Assembly (NCBI RefSeq): GCF_900129115.1
Contig: NZ_FQUR01000008.1
Coordinates: 1-64,000 of the forward strand
DNA: 64,000 nt
Direction: 5' to 3'
Source of the DNA: Thermoanaerobacter uzonensis DSM 18761
GTDB taxonomy: Bacteria; Bacillota; Thermoanaerobacteria; Thermoanaerobacterales; Thermoanaerobacteraceae
Positions 7,614 to 18,028 of this stretch are shown piece by piece. The position numbers and the translations under genes were made by a program. The notes below the pieces were generated by a model. It was not told the origin of the DNA. It searched no databases and saw nothing but the letters and a program-made list of their open reading frames with translations. Within the stretch, counting starts at the first letter, position 1; each line of letters begins with the position of its first letter.

Positions 7614-8237
7614 GTGTTGTCGAAAAAGAAAAAAGGGTTACTTATTGTACTTTCTGGGCCGTCAGGTGCAGGGAAAGGGACGATATGCAAAGCTTTGATG
7701 GAAAAAGAGAAAGATTTAAAATTGAGTATATCTGCCACTACCCGTCAGCCAAGAAGCGGAGAAATAGAAGGGAAAAACTATTTTTTCAAATCGGAAGAAG
7801 AATTTGAGAAAATGATAGAAAATGATTCTTTTTTAGAATGGGCAAAGGTATACGACCACTACTATGGAACACCAAAGGATTTCGTATTAAAAAATTTAGA
7901 AGAAGGAAATGATGTGGTTTTAGAGATAGATATTCAAGGAGCTTTAAAGATAAAAGAGAAGTTTCCAGAAGGAGTGTTTATTTTCATATTGCCTCCTTCA
8001 ATGGAAGAATTAAAAAATAGGATTAAAAAACGGGGGACAGAGACAGAAGAGGAGATAATAAAAAGATTTAAAAGTGCTTATGAAGAATTAAATTATGTTT
8101 CCAAGTACAATTATGTAGTTATAAATGATAGTGTAGAAGAAGCGGTTGAAAAAATTAGAGCTATAATTATTGCAGAAAAATGCAGAGTTGATAGAAATAA
8201 GGATTTGTACTTAGAAATCAAGGAGGGATTGACATGA
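7614..8237 (+). CDS. gmk: Guanylate kinase
   Basis: Phosphorylates GMP to GDP with ATP. The P-loop GPSGAGKGT is at residues 17-25, and the GMP-binding region (TTRQPRSGEIEGKNYFF) and GTPKDFV loop follow. 207 residues, normal for the family. Start is GTG at 7614 or TTG at 7617; both follow AGGGGGAA. The final codons overlap the rpoZ start (ATGA), so the two are likely coupled. Confidence 0.95.
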   Translation: MLSKKKKGLLIVLSGPSGAGKGTICKALMEKEKDLKLSISATTRQPRSGEIEGKNYFFKSEEEFEKMIENDSFLEWAKVYDHYYGTPKDFVLKNLEEGNDVVLEIDIQGALKIKEKFPEGVFIFILPPSMEELKNRIKKRGTETEEEIIKRFKSAYEELNYVSKYNYVVINDSVEEAVEKIRAIIIAEKCRVDRNKDLYLEIKEGLT

Positions 8238-8446
8238 TTTTATATCCATCAATTGTAGATTTAATGGAAAAAGTGGATAGCAAATATACTTTGTGTTCTT
8301 TAGTTGCAAAAAGAGCAAGACAGCTTATTGCTGGTGACACTAAATTATTAGACATAGATTCTGATAAACCTGTAACAATTGCTACAGAAGAAGTAAATAA
8401 AGGACTTATTACTTATCAAAGACCGCAAAAATATGGAATAAAATAG
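8234..8446 (+). CDS. rpoZ: DNA-directed RNA polymerase omega subunit
   Basis: A 70-residue omega subunit, which helps assemble RNA polymerase by binding beta'. The conserved YTLCSLVAKRARQL segment and the later VTIATEEV segment are present. It overlaps gmk by four bases and follows GGAGGG within the gmk coding sequence. The gmk-rpoZ-coaBC order is typical of Firmicutes. Confidence 0.92.
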   Translation: MILYPSIVDLMEKVDSKYTLCSLVAKRARQLIAGDTKLLDIDSDKPVTIATEEVNKGLITYQRPQKYGIK

Positions 8447-8457
8447 AGGGTGTTGAA

Positions 8458-9657
8458 ATGAATACAAGCAAAAAAAATGTAGTATTAGGGGTTACAGGGG
8501 GTATAGCAGCTTATAAAGCTGCTGACCTTACATCTCGATTAGTAAAAAAAGACATAAATGTGGATGTCATAATGACAAAGGAAGCTACAAATTTCATAAG
8601 CCCTCTCACTTTTGAGGCTTTAACTAACAATAAAGTAGTTGTTGATATGTTTGCAGATAGGAAATATTGGGAGATTGAACATATTTCTTTAGCAAAAAAA
8701 GCAGATGTATTTGCAATAGTTCCAGCAACTGCAAATATTATTGCTAAAATTGCTCATGGGATTGCAGACGATATGTTAACTACTACTATTCTTGCTACAA
8801 AGAGTCCTGTATTAATTGCTCCCGCCATGAATACAAACATGTATACCAATCCTGTAACTCAAAAGAATATTAAAATTCTAAAAGAATATGGTTTTTTATT
8901 TGTGGAGCCAGCTGCCGGAAGGCTTGCTTGTGGGACTTATGGCGCAGGAAGATTGGCTGATGTAGAGGAGATTGAAAAAGCTATTTTAGAGTTATTGGAC
9001 AATGAGAAGAAAAGAGACTTTGAAGGGAAAAAGGTATTAGTAACAGCAGGGCCTACTCGAGAGCCTCTTGACCCTGTAAGATACATTACAAATCGCTCTT
9101 CGGGTAAAATGGGCTATGAGATTGCAAAAGCTTTAGTAGAAAGAGGGGCACAAGTGATTTTAATTTCTGGCCCTACTTATATAGAGGTACCTAAAGATGT
9201 GACTTTTATTCCTGTAGAAACAGCGGTAGATATGTACAATGCTGTCATGATGCACCTTAATGAAGTAGACATTGTCATAGGGGCTGCAGCTGTTTCTGAC
9301 TACAAACCTAAAGAGATAAAAAAAGAAAAGATAAAAAAAGATGATGAGAAATTAACTATTGAATTGGTTAAAAATCCAGACATAATGTATGAAGTAGGAC
9401 AGAAAAAAGGAAACAAGATTTTGATAGGCTTTGCTGCTGAAACTACTAATTTAGTAGAATATGCACAAAGAAAGTTAAAGGAGAAAAATATGGATTTAAT
9501 AGTTGCAAATGACGTAACTCAAAAAGGAGCAGGTTTTGAAGTGGACACTAATATAATAAAAATCATAGATAGAAATTTAAACGTAAAAGAATATCCATTG
9601 ATGACAAAGATTGAAGCTTCTCATGTGATATTAGATGAAATAGCTAAATTGTTGTAG
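8458..9657 (+). CDS. coaBC: Bifunctional phosphopantothenoylcysteine decarboxylase/phosphopantothenate-cysteine ligase
   Basis: Carries out two steps of coenzyme A synthesis. The N-terminal CoaC half (about 1-185) is the FMN-dependent decarboxylase, with the GVTGGIAAYKA nucleotide loop, PAMNTNMY and the substrate-lid ACGTYGAGR. The C-terminal CoaB half (from about 190) is the CTP-dependent ligase, with TAGPTREPLDPVRYITNRSSGKMG. 399 residues, full length. It begins 11 bases after rpoZ. Confidence 0.95.
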   Translation: MNTSKKNVVLGVTGGIAAYKAADLTSRLVKKDINVDVIMTKEATNFISPLTFEALTNNKVVVDMFADRKYWEIEHISLAKKADVFAIVPATANIIAKIAHGIADDMLTTTILATKSPVLIAPAMNTNMYTNPVTQKNIKILKEYGFLFVEPAAGRLACGTYGAGRLADVEEIEKAILELLDNEKKRDFEGKKVLVTAGPTREPLDPVRYITNRSSGKMGYEIAKALVERGAQVILISGPTYIEVPKDVTFIPVETAVDMYNAVMMHLNEVDIVIGAAAVSDYKPKEIKKEKIKKDDEKLTIELVKNPDIMYEVGQKKGNKILIGFAAETTNLVEYAQRKLKEKNMDLIVANDVTQKGAGFEVDTNIIKIIDRNLNVKEYPLMTKIEASHVILDEIAKLL

Positions 9658-9675
9658 GGCCTTTTGGCTTTTTTT
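9657..9675 (+). terminator. Weak terminator-like hairpin after coaBC
   Basis: GGGCC-TTTT-GGCTT gives a short 5-bp stem with two G-T pairs, followed by a run of seven T. It lies in the 50-base gap before priA. It is weak and may only attenuate. Confidence 0.3.
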
Positions 9676-9707
9676 ATTTGGTAAATATTTAACAGGCGGA
9701 GGTTGCC

Positions 9708-11906
9708 ATGTTTGCCGAGGTCATTGTAGATATTAAATCTTCTAATACGGACAGGGTATACACTTATCGTATTCCTGAAGGAATGGATATAAAAGTTGGT
9801 ATGAGGGTATCTGTTCCTTTTAATAATAGGTTTATAGATGGTTATGTAATAAGTATTACTGACAAGGCGTCTTATTCAGTGAATAAAATAAAGGATATCC
9901 ATAGGATTTTAGACAGCTATAGCATATTTGATGAAAAAATGATTGAATTGGCTAAGTGGATAAAGGAATATTATAAATGTTATTTTTCCGAAGCTCTCCA
10001 GACTATAATGCCTGTAGGGATAAAGCAAGGGGAAAAGAAAGTAAAGGTTGTGAAAACAAATATTGATGAGATACCTTTCCAACTTTCTAAAAGAGCCCCT
10101 AAGCAATATGAGATTTTACAATATTTAAAAAATAGAAGTCCTATTAGGCTTTCTGAGCTTGTCAAGGTACTCAATATAGACTATGGAGTTATAAGAAGTT
10201 TACAAAATAAAGGGTATATAGAAATTTATGAGGAAGAAGTATTGAGATTTAGTGTAAAAGATATTGAAAGAACCAAGCCTCTATTATTGACAGAAGAACA
10301 ACAAAGAGCTGTAGAAGAGGTTAAAAGTTCTATCTTGACAGGCACTTTTGATAAATATTTGCTTTTTGGTGTAACAGGAAGTGGCAAAACTGAAGTTTAT
10401 CTTCAATTAATAGATGAAGCTATAAAAATAGGCAAAAGCGCTATAGTTTTAGTACCAGAAATCTCATTGACGCCTCAGACTATTGAAAGATTTGTGAGTC
10501 GATTTGGCAATAGAGTGGCTGTAATTCACAGTGGCCTTTCACCGGGAGAGCGTTTTGATGAATGGCGAAAAGTAAAAAATGGTTTAGTGGACGTAGTAGT
10601 TGGTGTGAGAAATGCAGTTTTTGCCCCTTTTAATAATCTTGGCCTTATTATAATTGACGAGGAACATGAGACTACCTACAAACAATCAGACTTAAGACCT
10701 AAATATAATGCTAAAGAAGTGGCAGAAAAGCGGTGTGAAATAGAAAAAGCAGTTCTGGTTATGGCCAGTGCTACTCCTTCTTTAGAGACCTATTATAAAG
10801 CTAATAAAGGAGAATATAAACTTATAAGACTTACAAAAAGGATTAATGTTTCTATGCCGCAGATAGAAGTTGTCAATATGAGTGAGGAATTGGCAAGCGG
10901 AAATACTTCAATATTCAGTCGTAAATTATTTTCCTATATAAAAGAAAATCTTAAAAGGAAAGAGCAAACTATTCTTTTTTTAAACAGAAGAGGATACTCT
11001 TCATTTGTTTCCTGCAGAGATTGCGGTTATGTGCCTAAATGTCCTAATTGTGATATTTCTTTAACTTATCATTTTGAAGATAAAAAATTGGTTTGCCATT
11101 ATTGCGGTTATGAGGAGACTATGAAAGATACATGTCCTAAATGTGGAAGTAAAAGGATTAGGTATTTAGGTATAGGGACCGAAAGAGTAGAAAACGACAT
11201 AAAAAAGTTTTTTCCTAATGCAAGAGTTTTGAGGATGGATGTAGATACCACAAGAAAAAAAGGGTCTCATGAGAAAATTTTTTATGACTTTAGAAATGGT
11301 AAGGCAGACATTCTAATCGGTACGCAAATGATATCTAAAGGCTTTGACATTCCAAATGTTACGTTGGTGGGAGTAATACTTGCAGATATAACTTTAAATC
11401 TTCCTGATTTTAGGTCCAGTGAGAGGACTTTTCAGCTACTTACTCAGGTAGCTGGAAGGGCAGGAAGAGGTGAAAAGCCTGGAAGAGTAGTAATACAGAC
11501 CTATGAAGATGACCACTATAGTATAGTTACTGCAAAACAGCAAAATTATGTGAAGTTTTACAACGAAGAGATAAAATACAGAGAAATTTTTATATATCCT
11601 CCCTTTTCACATCTAATGAATATAGTGATATCAGGAGAAGAGGAAGAAGAGGTTAAAAACACTGCTGCAAACACTTATTTAACTTGTCAAAAGCTTATTA
11701 ACAAACTTCAAAATAAGAGTTATAATAAAATACTAGGACCTGCTCCAGCTCCTATAAGTAAAATAAACAACCGATATAGATGGCAGGTCATTTTAAAAAG
11801 TGAAGATAGAAATATCTTGACAGAGATAGCAGAAGAAATTCAAAAGATGAAATATCCTAAGGATATAAGGATAGCTGTAGACATTGACCCTTTGAATATC
11901 ATGTAA
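9708..11906 (+). CDS. priA: Primosomal protein N' (replication restart helicase)
   Basis: A 732-residue superfamily 2 helicase that reloads the replisome at stalled forks. The N-terminal DNA-binding domain covers about 1-190. The helicase core starts with the P-loop [11 protein letters not shown] and has the DEEH box. Eight cysteines between helicase motifs ([13 protein letters not shown], then CHYCGY and CPKCGS) form the two zinc sites that mark PriA. The ATG follows a GGCGGAGG site. Full length. Confidence 0.96.
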   Translation: MFAEVIVDIKSSNTDRVYTYRIPEGMDIKVGMRVSVPFNNRFIDGYVISITDKASYSVNKIKDIHRILDSYSIFDEKMIELAKWIKEYYKCYFSEALQTIMPVGIKQGEKKVKVVKTNIDEIPFQLSKRAPKQYEILQYLKNRSPIRLSELVKVLNIDYGVIRSLQNKGYIEIYEEEVLRFSVKDIERTKPLLLTEEQQRAVEEVKSSILTGTFDKYLLFGVTGSGKTEVYLQLIDEAIKIGKSAIVLVPEISLTPQTIERFVSRFGNRVAVIHSGLSPGERFDEWRKVKNGLVDVVVGVRNAVFAPFNNLGLIIIDEEHETTYKQSDLRPKYNAKEVAEKRCEIEKAVLVMASATPSLETYYKANKGEYKLIRLTKRINVSMPQIEVVNMSEELASGNTSIFSRKLFSYIKENLKRKEQTILFLNRRGYSSFVSCRDCGYVPKCPNCDISLTYHFEDKKLVCHYCGYEETMKDTCPKCGSKRIRYLGIGTERVENDIKKFFPNARVLRMDVDTTRKKGSHEKIFYDFRNGKADILIGTQMISKGFDIPNVTLVGVILADITLNLPDFRSSERTFQLLTQVAGRAGRGEKPGRVVIQTYEDDHYSIVTAKQQNYVKFYNEEIKYREIFIYPPFSHLMNIVISGEEEEEVKNTAANTYLTCQKLINKLQNKSYNKILGPAPAPISKINNRYRWQVILKSEDRNILTEIAEEIQKMKYPKDIRIAVDIDPLNIM

Positions 11907-11925
11907 ATTTAAGGAGGTATTTATT

Positions 11926-12405
11926 TTGGCAATAAGGTATATTAGAAAAAATGGAGATGAGGTCTTAAGGAAAAAAGCAAAACCTGTTACAGAGATAAAT
12001 CCTCATATTCTCACTATATTAGAGGATATGGCACAAACTATGTATCTCAATGATGGAGTTGGATTAGCTGCTAATCAAATAGGAGTTTTGAGAAGGTTAG
12101 TTGTCATAGATGTGGGGGAAGGACTTTTAGAGCTTATAAACCCTGAGATTGTGTATGAAGAAGGAGAACAGGTGGGGGCCGAAGGCTGTTTAAGTATTCC
12201 TGGAGTAGTAGGAGAAGTTAAAAGGCCTAAAAAAGTAAAAGTAAAATATTTGGATAGAGAAGGTAAAGAGAGGGAAATTGAAGGAGAGGATTTACTGGCA
12301 AGAGCTTTATGCCATGAAATAGATCATTTAAACGGGGTTCTGTTTATAGATAAGGCTATAAGATTTTTAGATGAAGAAGAAAAAGAAAATGTCAAGGAGG
12401 TATGA
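11926..12405 (+). CDS. def: Peptide deformylase
   Basis: Removes the N-formyl group from new proteins. The three metal-site motifs are intact: GVGLAANQ (44-51), EGCLS (86-90, with the metal cysteine) and HEIDH (130-134). 159 residues. The TTG start follows AAGGAGG at 11911-11917. The gene is directly followed by fmt, which makes the formyl group that Def later removes; the fmt Shine-Dalgarno sequence lies within the last def codons. Confidence 0.95.
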   Translation: MAIRYIRKNGDEVLRKKAKPVTEINPHILTILEDMAQTMYLNDGVGLAANQIGVLRRLVVIDVGEGLLELINPEIVYEEGEQVGAEGCLSIPGVVGEVKRPKKVKVKYLDREGKEREIEGEDLLARALCHEIDHLNGVLFIDKAIRFLDEEEKENVKEV

Positions 12406-12406
12406 C

Positions 12407-13339
12407 TTGTTGAAAATTGTCTTTATGGGGACGCCTGACTTTGCCGTCCCCTCTTTGCAAAAACTTTTTGAAGAAGGGTATGATGTGGCTGCAGTGGTTA
12501 CGCAGCCAGATAAACAGAAAGGAAGAGGAATGAAACTTAGTTTTTCTCCTGTCAAAGAAGTGGCATTGCAAAAAGGAGTAGAAATTTTACAGCCGGAGAA
12601 AATAAAAAACAATCCAGAGTTTTTAAACAGGTTAAAAGAGATAAATCCCGATGTCATAGTTGTTGCAGCTTATGGAAAGATTTTGCCTGAAGAGGTTTTG
12701 ACACTGCCCAAATACGGCTGCATAAATGTCCATGCTTCTCTTTTGCCCAAATACAGAGGAGCTGCTCCGATTAATTGGGCTATAATCAATGGTGAAAGAG
12801 AAACGGGTATTACTACAATGCTTATGGATAAGGGATTGGATACAGGAGATATGCTTATCAAAAAATCTATTCCTATTTTAGAGGAAGATGATGCGGGAAC
12901 ACTTCATGATAAGCTTTCTCGATTAGGAGCAGAGGTTTTGATAGAAACCTTAAAGGCGTTAGAAAAAGGTACTTTGATTCCTGTGAAACAGCGGGAAGAG
13001 GAGGCTTCTTATTCACCAATACTTACTAAAGAAATGGGACATATAGATTGGAATAAAACGGCAGAAGAAATACGAAATTTGATAAGGGGAATGAAGCCTT
13101 GGCCTGGTTGTTATACTTTTTATGGGGATAAAATGCTAAAAATTTGGAAAGGCGAGATAGTTGAATACAATGGGAATGAAGAAAATGGAACAGTTTTAAA
13201 GTCAAAAGGGGATTTAATCGTGAAATGCGGTAAAGATGCCTTAAAGATAGTAGAAATTCAACAAGAAGGTTCTAAAAAAATGGGTATTAGGGAATATTTA
13301 ATAGGTCACAATATACCTGAAGGGACAATCTTTAGATAA
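12407..13339 (+). CDS. fmt: Methionyl-tRNA formyltransferase
   Basis: Formylates initiator Met-tRNA using 10-formyl-tetrahydrofolate. The N-terminal catalytic domain has the GTPDFAVPSL motif and INVHASLLPKYRGAAPINW, which holds the catalytic Asn and His. The C-terminal oligonucleotide-binding domain follows from about residue 205. AAGGAGG at 12394-12400 places the start at the TTG at 12407 (or the adjacent TTG at 12410). A longer reading frame from 12371 would run through the end of def and is not supported. About 310 residues. Confidence 0.94.
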   Translation: MLKIVFMGTPDFAVPSLQKLFEEGYDVAAVVTQPDKQKGRGMKLSFSPVKEVALQKGVEILQPEKIKNNPEFLNRLKEINPDVIVVAAYGKILPEEVLTLPKYGCINVHASLLPKYRGAAPINWAIINGERETGITTMLMDKGLDTGDMLIKKSIPILEEDDAGTLHDKLSRLGAEVLIETLKALEKGTLIPVKQREEEASYSPILTKEMGHIDWNKTAEEIRNLIRGMKPWPGCYTFYGDKMLKIWKGEIVEYNGNEENGTVLKSKGDLIVKCGKDALKIVEIQQEGSKKMGIREYLIGHNIPEGTIFR

Positions 13340-13359
13340 TTTAAAAAGGAGAATTACTT

Positions 13360-14112
13360 TTGAAGGGGAAAAAAAGAGTTTTTTTGGGGATATTGGCAGT
13401 TACCTTTTTGGTTTTGAATTTAATTGTTTTGGGAATTTTATACGTAATAAATAGAGGTAGAATTGAACTTTATAAATATCTACTTATGACGTTAATGATT
13501 TTTGTTCTTTTTTTGATGGCTTTAATTGTAGCTGTTATTGGAGCAACTTTTTACGTGGTGGTCAGTAAAAAATCTAACAAATTTTTAAGTTCTTTCATAG
13601 CAAATTTTTTAGACCTTTTTTATCCTCTAGTGGTGTTTGTAGCAAGAGTTTTGGATTTAAAGATTGAAAAGGTAGAGCAGTCTTACATTGAAATAAAGAA
13701 TTTTTTGTTTAATAAAAATATAAAGAGATATGCTTCACAAGACATATTGATATTGGCACCTCATTGCATACAATACAGCGGATGTAAATTTAAAGTGACT
13801 TATGATATAGATAATTGTAGACGATGTGGAAAGTGCCAAATCAATGATTTGGTAAACTTTAAAGAAAAATATGGTGTAAATGTGGCAGTTGCTACTGGAG
13901 GTACTCTTGCAAGAAAAGTAGTAAGGGATACAAAGCCAAAGGTAATAATAGCAATTGCTTGTGAAAGAGATTTGACAAGTGGCATGCAAGACGTGAAGCA
14001 AATCCCTGTTTATGGTATAATAAATGAGAGACCTAATGGCCCTTGCTTTAACACTCGGGTAGATGTGCAAAAAATTGAAGAGACTATAAAAAAATTGTTA
14101 AACGGAGGGTGA
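13360..14112 (+). CDS. DUF116 domain-containing membrane protein
   Basis: A 250-residue protein with two hydrophobic segments near the N-terminus (about 6-28 and 39-68) and a cytoplasmic DUF116 domain. The domain contains a cysteine cluster, C-x5-C then CRRCGKCQ, followed by a further conserved cysteine in IAIACERD. Such cysteines may bind metal or an iron-sulfur cluster, but no activity is known. The TTG start follows AAAGGAG. The gene sits between fmt and the zinc peptidase gene, an insertion relative to Bacillus that is common in clostridia. Confidence 0.8.
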   Translation: MKGKKRVFLGILAVTFLVLNLIVLGILYVINRGRIELYKYLLMTLMIFVLFLMALIVAVIGATFYVVVSKKSNKFLSSFIANFLDLFYPLVVFVARVLDLKIEKVEQSYIEIKNFLFNKNIKRYASQDILILAPHCIQYSGCKFKVTYDIDNCRRCGKCQINDLVNFKEKYGVNVAVATGGTLARKVVRDTKPKVIIAIACERDLTSGMQDVKQIPVYGIINERPNGPCFNTRVDVQKIEETIKKLLNGG

Positions 14113-14117
14113 ATAGT

Positions 14118-14801
14118 ATGTTTTGGGATACTACAATAATACTTTTAATACCTGCTTTAATATTTGCTATGTATGCACAAGCTAAGGTGCAGAGCACTTT
14201 TAGCAAGTATGCTCGCGTCAGAAATAGATATGGATATACCTCCGAGGAAGTAGCGAGAAAGATATTGGATAGTATGGGGCTTTATGATGTTAGAATTGAA
14301 AGGATACCGGGCAATTTGACTGACCATTATGATCCAAGAACAAAAGTTTTAAGACTTTCTGAATCTGTTTATGGGAGTGAATCTATAGCTGCAATAGGAG
14401 TAGCTGCCCATGAAGCAGGGCATGCGATACAACACGCAAAAGGCTATGTGCCTTTGACTGTAAGAAACAGTCTTGTTCCTGTAGCTAATTTAGGGGCTAA
14501 TTTAGCTTGGCCGTTAGTAATTTTGGGATTTTTCATGGGTGCTCCTGGATTACATTTGATAAATATAGGTATACTTCTTTTTAGTGCAGCAGTGCTTTTT
14601 CAAGTTATTACTTTGCCTGTAGAATTTGATGCAAGCAATAGGGCAATAGCGCTTCTTCAATCAAATGCGCTTTTTACAAGAGAAGATATTGAACCCGCTC
14701 GGAAGGTTTTACAAGCTGCTGCTTTGACTTATGTAGCTGCAGCATTAGTTTCTATTATGCAACTATTGAGATTGATTATTATAAGAAATAGCAGAGAGTA
14801 A
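14118..14801 (+). CDS. Zinc metallopeptidase, YugP family
   Basis: A 227-residue membrane protease of the neutral zinc metallopeptidase family (PF04298). The zinc and catalytic motif HEAGH is at residues 98-102. One hydrophobic segment is at the N-terminus (about 5-20) and two or three follow the active site. The ATG at 14118 lies 8 bases after GGAGGG; the GTG at 14109 overlaps that site. The ribosome-binding site is within the end of the DUF116 gene. Substrates are unknown. Confidence 0.87.
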   Translation: MFWDTTIILLIPALIFAMYAQAKVQSTFSKYARVRNRYGYTSEEVARKILDSMGLYDVRIERIPGNLTDHYDPRTKVLRLSESVYGSESIAAIGVAAHEAGHAIQHAKGYVPLTVRNSLVPVANLGANLAWPLVILGFFMGAPGLHLINIGILLFSAAVLFQVITLPVEFDASNRAIALLQSNALFTREDIEPARKVLQAAALTYVAAALVSIMQLLRLIIIRNSRE

Positions 14802-14819
14802 AGGAGAAAAATACAATAA

Positions 14820-16151
14820 ATGAAACCAAGAGAAATAGCGTATAAAATACTTCAAGAAGTGTTGTCAAAAGAAGCTTATGCGAATATTACCTTTAATAAG
14901 TATTTAAAAGGACAAGAATTAAAAGAAATAGATAGAGGTTTTACTAAAGAGTTGGTATTTGGTGTTATTGAAAGAAAGTACACATTAGATTTTATACTTT
15001 CTTTTTTTGTAAAGAAGGCTCCGGATTTAAAAACCATGATTTTTCTTGAAATGGGATTATACCAGCTTTTGTACATGGACAAAGTTCCTTCTTATGCAGC
15101 TATAAATGAGACAGTTAATATAGCTAAAAAAGTATTAGGGACAAAGAGAGCAAATTTTATAAATGCAGTTTTAAGAAACTATGAGAGAGAAAAAGAAAGA
15201 GTAATTTTCCCTGATAAAGAGAGGGATTTAAAGCAATATTTGAAGGTAACATATTCTTATCCTGAGTGGATTGTGGAAAGATTACTAAATAATTATGATG
15301 AAGAGAAAGCAGAGGAGCTTTTAAAAAGTTTAAATGAAAGGCCTGAAATTTGCTACAGGGTTAATACTCTAAAGATTGATATTGAAGATTTCAAAAGGCT
15401 ATTAGATTCTTACGGTATAGCTTATAAAAAAGGCTATTATCTAGAAGAAGCATTGTATATAGATATTAAAAATCCTGAAAGTCATCAATTGTACAAAGAA
15501 GGGCTTATTTACATTCAGGATGAGGCTTCTATGTTGGTTTCTAAAACTTTAAATCCTAAAGAAGGAGATACAGTGATAGATGTATGTGCTGCTCCTGGTG
15601 GTAAAACGACTCATATAGCACAATTGATGAAAAATAGTGGTGAAGTTATCGCTTTTGATTTGCATCCTCATAGATTAGAGTTGATAAAAGAAAATTGTAA
15701 AAGATTAGGAATTACAAACGTAAAAACCGAGGTCTTTGACTCTACTTTTGTTAATGAAAAGTATCTGGAAAAGGCTGATAAAGTCTTAGCGGATGTTCCT
15801 TGTACGGGTATCGGTATAATCAGAAAAAAACCCGATATTAAGTTAAAGAATTATACGAGAAAAGAAATTTCAGAATTAATTGAAACTCAATATAAAATAT
15901 TAGATTCCAGTTCAAAATATGTAAAAAAAGGTGGATTTTTAGTGTATAGTACCTGCACTATAGGAAAAGAAGAAAATCAAAATATAATAATGAAATTTTT
16001 AAAAGAACACCCTAATTTTAAATTGGTTGATATAAAAGTTGAGATGCCAAGTGGATTAAGCATTGAAACTGATTCTAGATATGTGCAAACTACGCCATTA
16101 GAACATGAAATTGATGGTTTTTTTATAAGTAAGTTAAGAAGGATAAAATAG
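14820..16151 (+). CDS. rsmB: 16S rRNA (cytosine-967 C5)-methyltransferase
   Basis: A 443-residue enzyme with an N-terminal NusB-like RNA-binding domain (about 1-140) and a C-terminal SAM-dependent methyltransferase domain. The SAM motif VCAAPGGKTTHIA and the two catalytic cysteines, in DVPCTGIG and YSTCTIG, are present. Order fmt to rsmB to rlmN follows Bacillus apart from two inserted genes. AAGGAG precedes the ATG. Confidence 0.94.
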   Translation: MKPREIAYKILQEVLSKEAYANITFNKYLKGQELKEIDRGFTKELVFGVIERKYTLDFILSFFVKKAPDLKTMIFLEMGLYQLLYMDKVPSYAAINETVNIAKKVLGTKRANFINAVLRNYEREKERVIFPDKERDLKQYLKVTYSYPEWIVERLLNNYDEEKAEELLKSLNERPEICYRVNTLKIDIEDFKRLLDSYGIAYKKGYYLEEALYIDIKNPESHQLYKEGLIYIQDEASMLVSKTLNPKEGDTVIDVCAAPGGKTTHIAQLMKNSGEVIAFDLHPHRLELIKENCKRLGITNVKTEVFDSTFVNEKYLEKADKVLADVPCTGIGIIRKKPDIKLKNYTRKEISELIETQYKILDSSSKYVKKGGFLVYSTCTIGKEENQNIIMKFLKEHPNFKLVDIKVEMPSGLSIETDSRYVQTTPLEHEIDGFFISKLRRIK

Positions 16152-16200
16152 GGGAGTTAGCTTGTGCAGAATGTCAGCTAAATAAGTTACCTATTGATCC

Positions 16201-16228
16201 TTGACAGGGACAAATTTTAATCTTAAAT
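16201..16228 (+). promoter_or_regulatory. Possible promoter of the rlmN-prpC-prkC-rsgA-rpe-thiN series
   Basis: TTGACA at 16201-16206 is followed after 16 bases by TTAAAT at 16223-16228. It is in the only sizeable gap (97 bases) between rsmB and rlmN. The -35 is perfect and the -10 is poor, so the call is tentative. Confidence 0.35.
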
Positions 16229-16248
16229 GAACACGGAGGTAATTTGAG

Positions 16249-17277
16249 TTGTACAATTTAAAGGATATGACCTTGGAAGAAATGGAAGAATTCTTTGTAA
16301 ATATTGGAGAGAGTAGATATAGAGCTAAGCAGATTTACAAGTGGATTTACGATAAAAAAATTACAGATTTTGACGAAATGACAGATATCTCTAAGAATTT
16401 GCGCTCAAAATTAAAAGAAATCGCTTATATTTCACAACTAAAAATTGAAGCGAGAAGGGTTTCTGAAGTAGATGATACGGTAAAATACCTTTTTTTGTTG
16501 GAAGACAACAATATTATTGAAGGAGTTGCTATAAGATACAGGTTTGGAAATACTGCTTGTGTTTCTACTCAAGTAGGGTGCAATATGAGATGTAGCTTTT
16601 GTGCTTCTGCTATTGGAGGTAAAGTTAGAGATTTAAAAGCCTCAGAGATGGTGGACCAAGTTATGGCTATAGATAGCGACTATGGCAAGATTTCTAATAT
16701 TGTTTTGATGGGAAGTGGGGAACCTTTTGATAATTATGATGAAGTGATGAAATTTATAAAAATAGTGAATAACCCCTATGGTTTAGGAATAGGCGGCAGG
16801 CATATAACTATATCTACTTGTGGAATAGTTCCTAAAATTTATCAATTTGCAGATGAAAAACTACAGGTTAATTTATCTATTTCATTACATGCTCCTAATG
16901 ATGAATTGAGAACTCAACTAATGCCAATAAATAAGGCTTATCCATTAGAGGAATTGATGAAAGCTTGTAAGTATTATGTAGAAAAAACAAGGCGCAGGAT
17001 AACTTTTGAGTATTCTTTAATTGAAGGAGTAAATGATAAAAAAGAACATGCGTATCAATTGGTTGATTTATTAAAAGGGATGTTGTGCCATGTCAATTTG
17101 ATACCTATTAATTATGTAAAAGAAATAGGCTTTAAAAAGGCAAACAATGAAAAAGTTATGATGTTTAAAAAAATTATTGAAGATGCAGGGATATCTTGCA
17201 CGGTGAGAAGGGAATTGGGAAGCGATATTGAAGCTGCCTGTGGACAGCTGAGGAGAAAGTATTTAAAGGAAAGGTAG
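16249..17277 (+). CDS. rlmN: Dual-specificity 23S rRNA/tRNA adenosine C2 methyltransferase
   Basis: A radical SAM enzyme that methylates C2 of A2503 in 23S rRNA and of A37 in some tRNAs. The cluster-binding CNMRCSFC motif is present, and ACGQLR near the C-terminus holds the second catalytic cysteine. 342 residues, normal for RlmN. The TTG start follows GGAGGT. It is followed by prpC after 7 bases. Confidence 0.95.
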   Translation: MYNLKDMTLEEMEEFFVNIGESRYRAKQIYKWIYDKKITDFDEMTDISKNLRSKLKEIAYISQLKIEARRVSEVDDTVKYLFLLEDNNIIEGVAIRYRFGNTACVSTQVGCNMRCSFCASAIGGKVRDLKASEMVDQVMAIDSDYGKISNIVLMGSGEPFDNYDEVMKFIKIVNNPYGLGIGGRHITISTCGIVPKIYQFADEKLQVNLSISLHAPNDELRTQLMPINKAYPLEELMKACKYYVEKTRRRITFEYSLIEGVNDKKEHAYQLVDLLKGMLCHVNLIPINYVKEIGFKKANNEKVMMFKKIIEDAGISCTVRRELGSDIEAACGQLRRKYLKER

Positions 17278-17284
17278 GGTTTTT

Positions 17285-18028
17285 ATGATTGTAGCTGTCC
17301 TAACTGATATTGGAAATGTGAGAGAAAAAAATGAAGATTATTATTATGCCTCAGAGGAAAAAGATTTGCCACTGTTTATTGTAGCAGATGGAATGGGAGG
17401 CCATAATGGGGGTGAAGTTGCAAGTAAGTCTGCAGTTGAGGCCATTGTTGATTATTTTAAAAAGAATTATTTTAAACTACAGGATAAAGAAATTTTTTCT
17501 ATAGAAGGTTTTATAGAGAAATCAATTAAATATGCTAATAAAGTGGTTTATTCTCAAGCCTGTTCAGAATGTGAATTGACAGGGATGGGTACTACCCTTA
17601 CTTTGTTATTTTTTGAAAAAAATCATTTTTTTATAGGACATATTGGAGATAGTAGGGCTTATTTAATAAGAGATAACCATATAAAACAAATTACAGAAGA
17701 CCATTCATTTGTAGAAGAACTTGTAAAAATGGGTAAAATAACTCATGAAGAAGCCCGAGTGCATCCTCAAAAAAATATAATAACCAGGGCTTTGGGAGTT
17801 GATGAGGATGTAAAAGTAGATATATTTCATGACACTGTTATGCCAGAAGATATTTTGCTTTTATGCACAGATGGACTTACTAATTTGGTGACAGACCAAC
17901 AAATTTTAGATGAATTTACTAAGAATGAAGATATAAATACCTCTTGTGCTAATTTGGTAAATCTTGCAAAGGCTAACGGTGGATATGATAACATAACTCT
18001 TATTGCTGTTAAGGAGGTGACATCATGA
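17285..18028 (+). CDS. prpC: PP2C-type serine/threonine phosphatase
   Basis: A 247-residue metal-dependent phosphatase that reverses PrkC phosphorylation. The PPM motifs are seen in order: [39 protein letters not shown] and YDNIT. No membrane segment, so it is cytoplasmic. Its end overlaps the prkC start by four bases (ATGA). The kinase and phosphatase therefore come from one transcript. Confidence 0.95.
   Translation: MIVAVLTDIGNVREKNEDYYYASEEKDLPLFIVADGMGGHNGGEVASKSAVEAIVDYFKKNYFKLQDKEIFSIEGFIEKSIKYANKVVYSQACSECELTGMGTTLTLLFFEKNHFFIGHIGDSRAYLIRDNHIKQITEDHSFVEELVKMGKITHEEARVHPQKNIITRALGVDEDVKVDIFHDTVMPEDILLLCTDGLTNLVTDQQILDEFTKNEDINTSCANLVNLAKANGGYDNITLIAVKEVTS

Noticed and set aside
9657..9675. 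Strong terminator after coaBC
   Set aside because: The stem is only five pairs with two wobbles; it was kept only as a weak candidate.
12371..12406. N-terminal extension of fmt rich in lysine
   Set aside because: It lies inside def, lacks its own ribosome site and is not part of the Fmt family; AAGGAGG at 12394-12400 points to the TTG at 12407.
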